From assembly GCA_900155495.1 (NCBI GenBank), contig FTLJ01000503.1:34778-98777 (forward strand): a DNA stretch of 64,000 nucleotides, written 5' to 3'. Made by a program: the position numbers and the translations under genes. A model generated the notes under the pieces. That model was given only the letters and a program-made list of their open reading frames with translations. It had not been told where the DNA came from and ran no database searches. Of the stretch, positions 33,541 to 45,749 are shown in pieces (within the stretch, counting starts at the first letter, position 1; every line of letters begins with the position of its first letter). The DNA is from Porogramme epimiltina (taxonomy: Eukaryota; Basidiomycota; Agaricomycetes; Polyporales; Polyporaceae).

Positions 33541-34330
33541 GCTATAACACGGGTCCGGTAAACCCGCAGCGGGTGCGGGTATAAACCTGCGCGGGTGCGG
33601 GTAAGGGTGCCCAATGAAGGACCCGCGGTATACCCGTACCCGTCCATGCGAGTAGTGGGGTAACCCGCGGGTACCCGCTGATGTGACGGCGACCCTGGGG
33701 GTCGGTGGGGGCGAGGGTCACGGGGCGAGCACGTTGAGCTTGCGTCCGGGGAGACAGGAGAGGAGAGAGAGGGAGAGAGAGAGTGTGTGTGTGTGTGGAG
33801 GCCGAAGGCCGACGTGGAGACGATGAGCACGGGGGACGCCGCGCGCGATCTGTACTATACGTCGAGTAGCAGATCAATACGATACTTTGAGGACGAGACG
33901 AGAAACTAGAGAACGAGACGAGGACGCGCGAGCACGAAAGACGATAGATGAGTTCCAAACTGAACTGAACTTTTGTTATAGTGTAATTGTAATGATATAT
34001 ACAAACCGGGACTAAACACGTGACAGTACTAGTTGCATTACGCAGCGCCACCCCATGCGTATCACCGCAGCACCTACTCAAGGCTCCAAGACGGCTCGAC
34101 AGTGGTCGTCGAGTCTGCGCGCGTGCAAGCTCCCTCATTTCCAAGAGCATCAGCGCCGCCTCCTATCCCACCACAACTTCTCCGTCGCCCTTCTCTCCCA
34201 GTCCCCGATCCAACTCCGCTAATTTCTCACCCACCTCTCCCGCCTGAAGTGCGCCGCCTCCCCGGCCACAGACCGCACGCGCCTCCGGCTGCACGTCTAC
34301 CTTTCCTCCGCCGTGCACCACCGCAGCATC
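33541..34330. mobile_element. ~790-bp insertion with repeated GGGTACCCGC-type motifs
   Basis: The HET leader is interrupted between GTTTGCGCGTGCACAT (ends about 33537) and CATCCCTAAGGTTCTGCG (34327), which are adjacent in other units (for example 54215-54245). The left 150 bases hold inverted and direct copies of CGCGGGTACCCGC and GGTGCGGGTA motifs, a pattern I associate with the ends of fungal hAT-type elements. The middle has a GA/GT microsatellite. The right 300 bases (34020-34325) hold a broken reading frame (HNFSVALLSQSPIQLR, stop, FLTHLSRLKCAASPATDR). No transposase is present. Confidence 0.55.
33750..33797 (+). repeat. GA/GT microsatellite
   Basis: Alternating AGAG and then GTGTGTGTGTGTGT, inside the insertion at 33.5-34.3 kb. 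Confidence 0.85.
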
Positions 34331-34729
34331 CCTAAGGTTCTGCGTTGCGCGCTTACTTCATAACTGGATGCTTTTTGTCCCCGTTAGCACGTGGCCACCA
34401 CGAGGTCAACGTAAGGCGTTCACCCGTCACCCTTTCCACCCACCTCCTACCGTTAACAGAATATCCCCTCCTCAACACCCACAGGCTTCAACACACCACA
34501 CCAACTATCACAAGACTGTTTGGCAAATCACCCTCACCTACGCTCTCCTCCCCCTTCTCCGCGTCCATTTCGAATTCCCGTTCCCAGTCCTCTCCAAAGT
34601 CCCCATATCAATAATCTCGTGCTTCGTCGAATCCTTCTCTGCTCGTGTCACTGGTTGCCCTCGTGAGTGTAGTCGTCTTTGCTCATATATATTGTTCAAC
34701 ACTCACGATAGTGGCTACCGGCCAGTGAT
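34331..34729 (+). promoter_or_regulatory. HET5 leader with leader intron
   Basis: Pre-HET block resumes after the insertion (CACGTGGCCACCACGAGGTCAACG at 34388). Candidate leader intron 34663-34711: donor GTGAGT, branch-like TTCAACACTC, acceptor ACGATAG. Confidence 0.55.
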
Positions 34730-36936
34730 ATGTGGCTCCTCAACACCCACACCGCCGAACTCAAATTCTTCTCGGATCCGAAGAGTGTTGGAAATTACGC
34801 AATCCTCTCCCATGTTTGGGGCGAGACATCAGAGGAAGACACATTTCAGACCGTTCGTGAAGCGTACAAACAATGCCTGAGAAATGAGTTGTCCAATTCA
34901 GAAGCCGCTTCGTCCCAAGATGCAGAAATCGACCCTCGAGATTCCCTTATCGCCTCCCTCAGTGCACAGGTACAAGATTTGACTGACCGGCACCAAGAAC
35001 TCGTCTGGGCGCTGCTGCAACGAGACCCTGCCCTCGTGCCCATGTTGCCCCATCATTATAGTGGGTACCCCTCTCGACCGGACGCATCCACAAGTGGCAT
35101 CTCGGACAGAAGCATAAGAAAAGCCCTTCCAACCGATGCACGCGCTTTATTATCCCCAAAGATCCGCAGCTTCCTCCGCCTGGCAGAAGAGCACGGACTC
35201 GACTGGGCCTGGGCAGACACATGCTGCATCGACAAGACGAGCAGCGCGGAGCTCACCGAGGCCATCAATTCCATGTTCGAATATTATTACCGTTCCTACG
35301 TATGCTACGTCTACCTAAGTGATGTTTCTCCATCCAAATACCGCACATACTGGAAGCGCATATTTAAGGAGAGCAAATGGCACACGCGCGGGTGGACGCT
35401 ACAAGAACTCATCGCTCCCAAAAACCTCATCTTTATGGCCGAAGATTGGACTCGCATAGGCACCAAATACGAGCTCGCCCCACTTCTGGAAGAGATGAAG
35501 AATATGCCACCTACGAGCGTGCTGCGGTTCGAGAAGGACTTCTCCGAGACAAGTGTCGCTCAACGCATGTCCTGGGCGGCGAATCGGCGTACAACTCGGG
35601 TCGAGGACGAGGCGTACTGTTTGTTCGGGTTGTTTGGGATCAACATGCCGACACTATACGGTGAAGGGCGGAATGCATTCTATCGGTTGCAGGAAGAGAT
35701 CATGAACACATCGTCTGATATGTCTCTTCTCGCATGGACACCGCTTCCGAGTTGGCTATTACACAGGAATTTCGACCCGCCATTGTTCAGGGTCGTGGGA
35801 GATGTCACAAGGATCCAGCGCTCACTGCAGACACTGCGCGGGAAGTTATTCGATAAGCAGACTCTAAGCCACAACCTGTTAGCATCATCACCGAGCCAAT
35901 TTCGGAGCACTGGAGACACTGTGTCGGTCGGAGAAGTACGGCAGGGTCAGAGCAATTGGTTAAATGTACGTCTCATCCAGCCTAAACCGGTGCTCTGTTT
36001 TCATCTACATGTTTCCAAACATGACAGGCTGGTCCTGGAACTCCGTCACTGGTAGCGACCCCGTACGGGATCCGTGCACACCTTCCATGCGTAGACGTCG
36101 GAGAAGGGACCGGTCTCGTCCTTGTAGACATATTTTGCCGCAGCACCCGCCCTGAGGCGCTAGAGGGTAACCGAATCTACCTCCTTCTTCAAAGATTGAA
36201 TGTCACTACCAACGAGGACTCGGAAGGACACTCTTCCTACGATTGCCAGTGGCTCACAGTCGAGTCGCATGGCCTTTTCAACGAATCCTTTGGTACACGC
36301 ATCTTACATATCACAGAGGCCAGAATCACACCTGGAAGCCATAGTACTAGCCCTGCGCAGTGGAGAGACATATATATCTCTGCCCGCCCTCGCCATCGTG
36401 CCCATCTCACATCTGATATTTCAGAGCTTGTAGCCCGGCTGGCCACCAACGCCCCCAACTTTCCGTCACTCCGGATTCAACCCTCTATGTTTTCCAATGA
36501 TCCCTATTACTGCTGTGCTGCTACACAGCTACCTCCCGAAGATCATCCGTGGCTAGGGCGTTCACCATTCAACTTAGTAATCAAGAATGTCCACATAATA
36601 TATGGCAAGCATCATCCGGCATGTGTCTTAACACTAGGAGTGTGCGAGGGAATCAACAAGGGCGTTGCAGTCACATCTAACCATCCCAGCAATGCCTTAC
36701 ATTACTATGCTGTCTTGCGAACCATCTGGAGCATCGAAGCTCAGGAGGATGAAATAATCAAAGTTTCGAGCGGGACTTATGAGGCACCCGAGCACAACTG
36801 TGGGAAGGACCATGTTTCAGACGGGTCTACAATACAGGTCGAAGACACGTACTTCAAATCCCTCCAGATATCATTCAGGAGAAGCTGGTTAGATATTCCT
36901 GGGAACACCTTAGAGGTCTACTCAGTAAGTGATTAA
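34730..36936 (+). CDS. HET-domain protein 5
   Basis: Exon 1 (34730-35965) and exon 2 (36028-36936) flank a 62-nt intron (GTACGT to GACAG), giving about 714 residues. The HET core is complete, with substitutions at otherwise fixed sites: YYYRSYVCYVYL for YYSRSYVCYAYL, NLIFMAEDW, and AANRRTTRVEDEAYCLFGLFG. The N-terminal helix reads HQELVWALLQRDPALVPMLPHHY, linking it to HET2 and HET8. Exon 2 is open from the acceptor through GTPSLVATPYGIRAHLPCVD. The product stops early (VYSVSD) because CGTCAA in other copies is GATTAA here. The trailing GAC-rich stretch (DDDYDDGTNY in one frame) is not reached by any phase-matched splice I can find. Confidence 0.85.
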
Positions 36937-37680
36937 TACCACGTTAGACAAAGTGCATATGACAGGGGGCTCACCTTCCGGTAAATTCCGGTTGAAGACG
37001 ATAATCGACGACGACTACGACGACGGTACGAACTACTAAAAAGGCATAGTAGTAACAGGAACGGATCGGGGGGAAATGCTTAAGGACTTGACTCGTTAAT
37101 TGTATTTTGTAACAAAGCGAAGAGCTGAAGTCATAATTATTCGTGCAATCCGCACTCGTTACCATCCACACACCAAGGCACGAGCCATGCTCCGGCGCTG
37201 CAGAGGTGCATGCATATCCTTTGGCGAAGCTCGAGCGCAGTTTGGGCCGCTCCCAGTAGCGTGCGCAGAGCGACTCATGGGCGACATGACGATGACCCGC
37301 ACAGAGCAATGCGCGGCCGCGCATCCCACCGCGGTGGATACACGCATCGCGCGGCGATAGCGCTATCCCCGCACGGCGCGCACACGTGAAGGAGAGCTGC
37401 CAGGGCCGGCTTCCCTTCTCGCCCGCCCGGCAGCAGTGTACGTTGCAACAAATCCAGGTTGCTGAGATTCTGAACACGGCGCAGCGTGTGATCGCACGGG
37501 CGTGCGCGGGGATGACCTGAGGCGCCCCCGCATCCGGAGGGGCCTGTGAGGCTTCCGGGGCTCGAGGTCGCTCTCGAAGCGCGGCGAGGGATCAACAGGG
37601 GTCCGAGACAGTGACGTTTGTGCGAGCCGCGAAGGCCGTCTGCACCACGCGGGCCCCCAGCGCGCATCCAGGGCTATCCT
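36937..37680. other. HET5 trailer and module M copy
   Basis: GAC-rich trailer at 36996-37030, then TGCAATCCGCACTCGTTACCATCC (37144), and module M from about 37470 to 37680. The segment carries an extra GCGCGGCGATAGCGCTATCCCC (37348) that is similar only to 62980. No gene supported. Confidence 0.5.
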
Positions 37681-37870
37681 GGCCTCCGCGGACCCCCGAC
37701 GCGTTCGCGCGCGACTACACGCATGGGCGCGCTCTGGTCGAGCAGGTTTCCATGGACTGATCGGGTTTCTACGACGAGGCGAAGACCAACTATGTCGAGT
37801 GGCAGATGGTGCAGGCAGAGCTGGAGGATATGGCACGCGTGGGCGGAAACACGCATATATATAAGTATAT
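37681..37870 (+). pseudogene. UstYa-like C-terminal remnant
   Basis: Reads PDAFARDYTHGRALVEQVSMD, stop, then FYDEAKTNYVEWQMVQAELEDMARVGGNTHIY in the same frame. The HVCMDW motif is destroyed (QVSMD and a stop in place of Trp). Confidence 0.65.
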
Positions 37871-37951
37871 CATAGGGGGCCTCTGGAGGATATAGCCCGT
37901 CAATCCGAGATGCATTTTTACTGCAAAAGTGTATCACGCACCTAAGATATT

Positions 37952-39905
37952 ACCTACAAGCGCCCTCGTACGCAACAGCAACACTAGTCGCCTTGCTGCC
38001 ACCATACAACCCTCCATGCATTTCCCCTCTCGGTTTCTGTTGTAACTCCCGCTCCAACACCGCCTTCTCGCAATGCGCCACGTTAAATGGGCTCTTCGCG
38101 TTGCCCCGCCACCCACGTCGCACCTCCTCCTGGAACCTCTTGACGGAGTCTAACTGTCTACGCCCCCGCGCCGCGCGCGTGTATGAACCCACGTGACCCA
38201 CCGATGGTTGGTCATCACGTGCCTCATCCCGCCCCAGTGGTCCGTGGATTGTCCACAGCACCGCGACGCTCTCCGCGTCGTCCACCCGCCGGAACTTGTC
38301 GATCGTGCCCGGGTTCACGTCAAGGCCGCGTGCCTCGTGAACGAGGTGAATGGTCGCGAGGCGCGGGCGCAACAACGCGAACGTCACCCCCGCGGACTCC
38401 CACAGGCCGGCGGGGACGGGCAGCGAATCATGTGGCGGAGGGGGCGAGAGCGCGGCGAGGCGGGCGGTGAGGGGCAAGAAGAGCTTGGAATCGTCAAGGT
38501 CCATCTTGGTCAAGTCGGCGAAGAACGCGGGAGGGAAGTTCGGGTGAGGGGGGTCGTGTCTCGCGATGATGTCCCGCCTGCTCCAGGAGGCGTTAAATGG
38601 GTTCCGAGTCCACCCCCTAGTTCTCTGGCTTATGCGAAGTCAATTCTAGAGTCAAACCATTAGCTAACCGTGGCGCAAAACCAGAGCATTCGCGGCCGAC
38701 TCACGATCGTTGTTCGATGTTCGCGAGCGCACGCAGCAAAATCGCACGATTCTGGTTTATCGGGATTTTAAGGGTATTCTGCGTATACAGCTCCTCGCGC
38801 GGAGGCACTCCGAGAGGGGGAGAGGGCGAGGGGCTTTTGACGAGCGATGGCCAATGGACTTGAGCTGGACGGTGTAGAACACGTTTGCACCGTGCCTCGC
38901 GCGCTGGCCCTACTGCAATATGAGCCCCCGCCCTTCTCCTATCCGTTCAGATACGTACCTTGAAGAACGTGGGGTCTGTCGTGTTGAGCACTAAGACGTC
39001 CCACTTGATCAGGGTAGTTGATGGATTCTGGACGGTAACCAAGTCCTACCAAGAGTTCGTGCTCCCAGTGGTAAGTAGACGATGATATGGAAAGTTGGGC
39101 GGTGGTAGTGGAGGGTCCGCGAGCTCTGCGCACCGTGTGAGACAGATCACTCGCGTAGAGAAACGAGCCACTCACCCTCTGACACCGGTCTAAATTCCAC
39201 AAGCCGCCCCTCGCTCACTCCCTCTGGCGTTTCCAACCCATACATACTCCACCCCATCGTCAGACGTCCGGATGACAGCAGCGTACGTGCACGCTTTGGG
39301 CCCCGTTTCGCTGTGTCCGGTCTTCAGGTCGAAGACGTACCTAGTCCGCACCTAATATGAGAGGATGAAGGGACCCTGTTCCAGGAAGGGGCGAACGCAC
39401 CTGTGCCAAGGGCACCTCGCAACCGTACCCGTATCGCACTCCTCGATCTCCACGTGCGACATGTCCGAGCCGATGTGGGGCCAGTCAGCCTCCACGACGT
39501 AGATCGGGTTGCACATGAGCGATGACGTTTCATCTCTCCCGGGGGTTCTGGGTGCTGTCCGGGGGAGAAGCGGGAGAGGATGAGGGAGTGGCAGGTGCCC
39601 TCCTCCTCACTGAGAGCGCAGGTTGAGGAAGAAACGGGAGTGAGAACTTGAGCGGGTGAAACTCCATTCCAAACACTGCCGTTAGAGACGTATACGACCG
39701 AGCACGGACTAGTGCGAACTCACCTTGGCCAACCAGCAGTTGGCTCAAAACCTCGTCGCCTGCCCTTGCAACCACACGGCATGCTGCCACCGGTTTTCGT
39801 CCATCGTGGCATCCTCCGCGCGCCAGTCGAGGCAGCAGCGCACGGGATATAGCTCGACAAGCTTGATATTCGACGTGTCCGACTGGAGAGGCCTTTACGA
39901 CATGT
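37952..39905 (-). pseudogene. Rieske-DUF455 gene, decayed but nearly full length
   Basis: The DUF455 core and tail form one long open frame (37950-38513): MDLDDSKLFLPLTARLAAL, then EARGLDVNPGTIDKFRRVDDAESVAVLWTIH. The CDEVTH section is replaced by out-of-frame text, then KRFQEEVRRGWRGN. The N-terminal exon (38730-38900) includes SPRGGGVP-like sequence in mixed frames. The Rieske portion at 39400-39520 is informative: it alone keeps the second cluster motif as CPWHR, while the first is WPHIG in place of CPHLG. The MDEN(R) first exon is at 39730-39830. One ligand lost per copy in different places argues for independent decay from an intact Rieske parent. Confidence 0.7.
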
Positions 39906-41266
39906 CGAGCAAGTGTAGGAGAGTGGAGAGGAGCGCGCGGGAGAACTGCCTTGATGAATGGGATGAAGGAGGATGTAGAAGTGGCCGGAGGCGGGAACTT
40001 TGTTCTGAGTGGGATGACCACGCCCCGGATTGGCCTGCGTCTCTAGGTGGTCGGACGAGAATTTGTATGCGACGGGTTCGACGATGGACCTGCATTGAGG
40101 AAGGAATGCCAGAGCCACCGACTGGGCTCGACTCATGAGCGGAGTCCGGACCGGGGCAACCGCGGCTTCTCCAGACTCCAGAAGTTCCGACGTCCGTTTC
40201 TCCCCTTGGCCTGAGAGTTGACTAGGACTCCTCGCTCCCCACTTCCTCGCTGTTTGTTCGCAGACGCCTCCAACACTGCCAGGCCGCCTTGAATATCAAC
40301 ACCTCGTCGGTCTATTCGCTCCGCCAATAAGCTCTGCATACATCGTCCGTGCCAGCCCTGCGCTTCCAAGTCCAAGCACGCCCGCAATGCACCCACTCCA
40401 CCCCGTCTGCTCACTTTCCTGGTCGCATCGGGCTTCCCCCCAAATCAAGCGCACTGCTTTTCCCCCCGGTCATACTCGTAAGCTTCCATCCGCCCGTGTG
40501 CCCGTGCACCGTCCTCCGTAGCCTCGTTCTTATCCTGCACGTCCCCACGATCAGCAATTTTCGCTCCCCACCTTCATCGCTTCTGGCCGCGTCGCACAAA
40601 GGATGTACCAAATACACGGAAGCATGATGTAGGGAGTGCCGTTCTCCTATGAAGAATCGCCAATCGTTGAGATGGTATTCGCTAGATGGCCAATTTCCGT
40701 ACGTCCACCCTCCTTCAGCCCGTTTTGGCTCATTCGCAGCCGATCATACCCCATAGCAGAATTCAACCGCGCACGATCCCACCGGGGACCTCCGCCATAA
40801 ATGAGGCTCACGTACAATACACGAAACTCCCTTTGATAGCATGCATGTCGGCGAGCAGCTCGAAACGTGTAGGACCATAGGGAGCTGCATTGGTGCGCGT
40901 TCCCGCGTCTCTGCTCATGGTGAGTATTGTCTGATTTCCCACTTTCCGCTCCGCTGACGAGTTCCTACGAAAATTGCCAGGTTTGATTAGGGTTTTCTAC
41001 TCAAGAGTGTGACTTTGTGAGCGAGGGGCAGAGGGGTCAGTCAAGAATTATACCCTTGTCCTCCGGCCCCCGTGCGCATGACCCCGTACAGAAGGGTGCT
41101 AGTCGCGACGGAAGCATCTCACCCGACGCCAATTAGCCCAAGCCCTACCAGCTCCGCCCACGCTCCAAGCACAGGTTTGACTCTCCGTGAGGAGATATCT
41201 AAACCTCAGGAGCCTACACTCACATTCTCTTCCCCCCACAACCCCAAGTTCTATTCTTTCCTCTCG
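39906..41266. other. Module P copy
   Basis: Flank of the minus-strand gene (GTTCTGAGTGGGATGACCACG near 40003), GACCGGGGCAACCGCGGC at 40150, GTGCCAGCCCTGCGCTTCCAAG at 40350, GGATGTACCAAATACACGG at 40601, and the CTGCTCATGGTGAGTATTGTCTG site at 40912. No gene supported. Confidence 0.45.
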
Positions 41267-41990
41267 GGTCAGTACTGCAGAAGAAAACTACGCTCTCCTT
41301 CCCGACGAGGATCGCGAATCATTGACCTACGGGATAAGAACGAGTGACAATGTAAGCTTCCGCCTTCTTGCGCGTACACTCACCACTGAATCCAACTCGA
41401 ACGCATTCGCAGCCTCGCAGCCCCGATGGCATAAACCACCAATGGGCCGCTCTTCAGCGCTCACCCGGGACCTTGCCCTCTTCGTTATCGCGGCAGCGAC
41501 CGACAGTATCGCCATCCTCTACATGTCCCGCATCACGAGCACCGTCCACGCCAACCTCACCACCGGCGACCTCGATTTCGCCAGCCCCTACCACGCCCGA
41601 GCTGAGGAACCCTAGGCTTCCAACACCATCAACCCCTTCCTCATCGACCCCATCCTCAGCCTTACCCGCCTCGTCACCGAGATATCGTCCGCGCAACCCG
41701 AGCAGCCCGCGCCCGCGCGTGTATCACTACTGGCACTTCGCGCTTGGCACGTTCTCCTCGCACGAGCGCCCCCTAGTACTACGCGCGGCCGCCGGCATGC
41801 GCACCGCCGCCCAGTTCCGCGCGCTCGCGACTTTGTGACGGAGCGCTGCGGGCTCGTGCCCGTGATCTGCCTTCTCGCCCCTGGAGGACCTCGTCTGGAG
41901 CATGGGGCGGCCGGAGTGGTGTGAGCGCACAATGCTGGACGTGTTTATGCAGCGAGGCTTGGATCTGAGCCCGAGGGGCGTCGCCAGGCT
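41267..41990 (+). pseudogene. TM-family single-pass membrane protein, frameshifted
   Basis: The 5' exon is clearest here: AEENYALLPDEDRESLTYG, with GTC at the likely former start codon. An intron (GTAAGCTTCC at 41352 to ATTCGCAG at 41412) leads to SQPRWHKPPMGRSSALTRDLALFVIAAATDSIAILYMSRITSTV. After DLDFASPYHA the sequence is scrambled (GCTGAGGAACCCTAG), and the remaining 350 bases hold only short matches (HYWHFALGTFSSHERPL, AQFRAL). The 3' exons are missing. Confidence 0.6.
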
Positions 41991-42497
41991 ACGTGTACAG
42001 TATTAGATGCCGAGATTCAAGGCGATCTATGACACTATGCGAGATATTTTCCTACGTCTATGAAAATTCAGTTCCACATTCTGTGCTCCTGTTTTGCGCG
42101 TGCGCAAAATCCCCAAGATTCTGCGGAGCGCGCCTACTTTGCCTGAGGCTTCGTGGCCCCCACGAGCTCAATGTCAGGCGTTCATCGGCGCCCTGTCCAC
42201 ATACGCTTACGCGTCCATGTCTCTGCTATATATTGACACACACTCTCCTTAATCCCCATAGGGCTCAACACACCACACCAACTACTACAAGACAGTTTCG
42301 CGAATTACCCTCACCTACGCTGTCTTCCCCCCTTCCTCGCGCACATTCCGTGTTCCTAGTCCTCTACAAAGTCTCCAGATCAAACATCTCGTACTTCGTC
42401 GGATCTTTCTCTGCCAAAGTCACTGGTCGCTCTGGTGAGTCCAGCCGTCTTTGCTCATATTGTGTAACACTCATGGTAGTGGCTACCGGGTAGTGAT
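41991..42497 (+). promoter_or_regulatory. HET6 leader with 45-nt leader intron
   Basis: TM-family 3' flank (GATGCCGAGATTCAAGGCG), then the pre-HET block. Candidate leader intron 42435-42479: donor GTGAGT, branch TGTAACACTC, acceptor ATGGTAG. Confidence 0.6.
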
Positions 42498-44731
42498 ATG
42501 TGGCTCCTCAACACCCACACCGCCGAGCTCCAATTCTTCTCCGATCCGAAGAGTGTTGGAAATTACGCAATCCTGTCCCACGTTTGGGGAAAGACATCAG
42601 AAGAAGACACCTTCCAGACAATCCGTGAAGCGTACCAACAATGCCAGAGAAATAGGTCATCCTTTTTGAAAGCAATTTGGTCACGGGGCGCGGGTGTCGA
42701 CTTTCGAGATTCCCTTACCGCCTTTCCCTCCATACGTGTACTACAAGATCTCATTGCCAGGCACCAAGGGCTCGTTGCCGCCCTGCTTCAACCCCTTGTG
42801 TCACCGCTGCCCTCTCATGATAGCATTCCCGTCCAGCACCCCTCCCAACGGCATGCATCCACAAGTGATCACCCACTGGACGCACGTAACCATCTATCCC
42901 CAAAGATCCGCAGATTCCTCTACCTGGCAGAAGAACATGGAATCGACTGGGCCTGGGCCGATACATGCTGCATCGACAAGACGAGCAGCGCCGAGCTCAC
43001 CGAGGCCATCAATTCCATGTTCGAGTATTATTCCCATTCCTACGTATGCTACGCCTACTTAAGGGATGTTCCCTCGGCCGCATCTGAACCCGACTGGCTC
43101 TGGGAGAGCCTTTTCCGATCGAGCAAGTGGCACAAGCGTGGGTGGACACTCCAAGAGCTCATTGCCCCCAAGACTCTCATTTTCATGGCCAATGATTGGA
43201 GTCGTATAGGCACTAAGTACGAGCTTGCCCCACTTTTAGGGAATATGGAGAATATGCCCCCTGCGAGCGTGCTACGGTTCGAGAAAGACTTCTCCGAGGC
43301 AAGTGTCGCTCAGCGCATGTCCTGGGCCGCGAAGCGACGTACAACTCGGGTCGAGGACGAGGCGTACTGTTTGTTCGGGCTGTTCGGGATCAACATGCCG
43401 ACGCTATACGGTGAAGGAAGGAACGCATTCTACCGGCTTCAGGAAGCAATCATGAGCACATCATCTGACATGTCTCTTCTCGCATGGACACCGGTTCCGC
43501 ATTGGCTGTTAGGTGGAAAGTACCACCCGGCGTTTTTAGATGTCGTGGGAGATGTCACAGCTGGAATCCGGCACTATCTCCAGACAGGCGGGAACTCGCT
43601 CGACGAGCCTCTAAACCACAATCTTTTGGCATCATCGCCGAGTCAATATGAGGGCACCGGAGACATTGTGCCGATCGGAGGAGCACGGCAGGGTCAGAGC
43701 AATTGGTTAAATGTGGGTAACATCAAGCTTAAACAGATGCTGTGTTTTGATCCGAATATTTGTCCCATGCATGACAGGCTGGTCCTGGAACTCCGTCACT
43801 GGCGGCGACTCCTTACGGGATTCGTGCACACCTTCCTTGCGTAGACGTGGGAGAGGGAACCGGTCTCGTCCTTGTAGACATATTTTGCCGCACCACCCAC
43901 CCCCAGGCGCTAGAGGGGAACAGAATCTATCTCCTCCTCCAAAGATTGAACGTCGCTGCCAACGAGGACCCGGAAGGATACTCTCGCTACAATTGCCAGT
44001 GGTTCAAAGTCAAATCGCAACATGGAGTCGATACTTTTGCTACACGCATCTTACATATCACAGAGGTCAAGACTACTACCCCTGTAAACCATAGTACTAG
44101 CCCTGCGGAGTGGAGAGACATATACATCTCTGCCCGCCCTCGACATCGTGCCCATCTCAAATCTGATGTTTCAGAGCTTGTATCCCGCTTGGCCACCAAT
44201 GCCCCCAACTTTCCATCACTCCGCATTCAACCCTCCATGATCTCCAATGGTTCCTATTACTGTTGTGCTGCCACACAGCTACCTCCCGAAAGTCATCCGT
44301 GGATGGGGCATCCACCATTCAACTTAGTGTTCAAGACTGTCGAAGAGTCGGACCACCAGTTGCAATACGCATGTGTCTTGACACTAGGGGTGTGCTGGGG
44401 AATCAACAAGGGTATTGCGGTCGTGGCATCCAACCATCCCTGCAATACCTTGCATTACTATGCTGTCTTACGAAACATCTGGAGGTCGCAAGCTGAGGAT
44501 GAAATGATCAAAGTTTCGAGCGGGACTTATGAAGCACCCGCGCACGACTGTTGGAAGGACCATGTTTCGGATGGGTCTATCGTAAGAGGCTGGGGCGAGT
44601 ACTTCGACAACCTCGAGATATCGTTCAGAAGAAGCTTGGTAGATACTCGTGGGGACACCCTAGAGGTCCATACCGTAAGTCGTCAATACTATGTTAACGA
44701 AAGTGCATATGACAGGGGGCTCGCACTCTAG
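42498..44731 (+). CDS. HET-domain protein 6
   Basis: Exon 1 (42498-43712) and exon 2 (43778-44731) flank a 65-nt intron (GTGGGT to GACAG), giving about 722 residues. It is the most divergent copy between the first and second HET motifs: SSFLKAIWSRGAGVDFRDSLT, IARHQGLVAALLQPLVSPLP, and a short linker lacking the LPTDARE segment. From NHLSPKIRRFLYLAEEHGIDWAW onward the HET core is standard (WADTCCIDK, GWTLQELIAPK, EDEAYCLFGLFG, YGEGRNAFYRLQEAIM). The region after SLLAW (TPVPHWLLGGKYHPAF, then EGTGDIVPIGGARQGQSNWLN) matches HET8. A possible second intron (GTAAGT in VHT|VSR to TAAATTCAG) would give an alternative tail ending in TEEE. Confidence 0.85.
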
Positions 44732-45540
44732 TAAATTCAGGTCGGGGCTAGACGCTGGAGACGCTCGCTGACGGCGACGACGACGATGACAGTAGCTACT
44801 GAAGAGGAATAGCAATAATGGGAACAGTTATGGGGGAAATACTAAAGGACTTTACTGGTTGATTGTATCTTGTAACAAAGTGAAGAGCTGAAGTCATACT
44901 GATTGGTGTAATATGCACTCGAGTCGTTGCCATCCACACATGCTACGGCACGAGCCACGCCCCGGTGCCGCCGCGGGGCGTGCCTATCCCATGGCGAAGC
45001 TCGAACTCAAGTCCCAATGACAGACCTGATGATCTGTGCCGCGGCAAAATTCCGCCACCCAGACCACCGCGTCAGCGACACCCTCCAGATAAATCACTGA
45101 AGACGCCGTGTGGACGCCCCAGCAGTGTGCGGAGCAACTGATCCCCTACATGTCGATGACGGACGGGCAATGCGCGGGGGCACGTCCCACCTCGGCGGTT
45201 TCACGGACTCTCGTCGCCAGCATCCGTGAGGAACATCTGCCAGGGCCGGCTTCCGTTCTCGCGCACCCGGCGGCAGTGTGCGCTGCTGCGAGTTTGGGTT
45301 GCGGATTTTCTGACGGCCGCGTGGAGCGCGATCGCATCGTGCGCGGAGATGACCGGAGGCGCGCCCACACCCGGAGGTCGGGGAGGGGCCTGGGAGATCT
45401 CTGGGTGTCGAGGTCGCCATTGAAGCGTGAGCGAGGGGGGGGTGCAAGAAAAGTCGAGGACGGTGACGCCCGTGCGAGCCGCGAAGGCCGCCTGCGCTGC
45501 GCGGGCCACCAACGCGCCTCCAGGGCTTTCCTAGCATAGG
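44732..45540. other. HET6 trailer and module M copy
   Basis: GAC-rich trailer (44768-44792), the GTTGCCATCCACACATGCTACGG segment, then module M (45200-45535). On the minus strand, module M here reads ARAAQAAFAARTGVTVLDF in a 103-codon open stretch, the longest among the copies, but the flanking residues are not conserved. Coding status is unclear. Confidence 0.5.
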
Positions 45541-45665
45541 CGAGCCCCTCGACACGTTCGCACGCAACTACACGCACGAAACCAACGATGTCGGATGGCA
45601 AAGGGTGTAGGCGGAGCTCGAGGACATGGTACGCGCGGGTGGAAACACGCATATTCAGATATCGC
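45541..45665 (+). pseudogene. UstYa-like C-terminal remnant, deleted
   Basis: Reads LDTFARNYTHE, then TNDVGWQRV, a stop and AELEDMVRAGGNTHIQIS. The HVCMDWPGFYDEMK section is gone. This is the shortest UstYa remnant between two HET genes. Confidence 0.6.
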
Positions 45666-45749
45666 GCGATCATAACCGTCTCTGGAGGTATCACCCGTCA
45701 GACTGAGCGGCATCTGTACTGCACGAGTGTATCAACGCACCTAATATAT

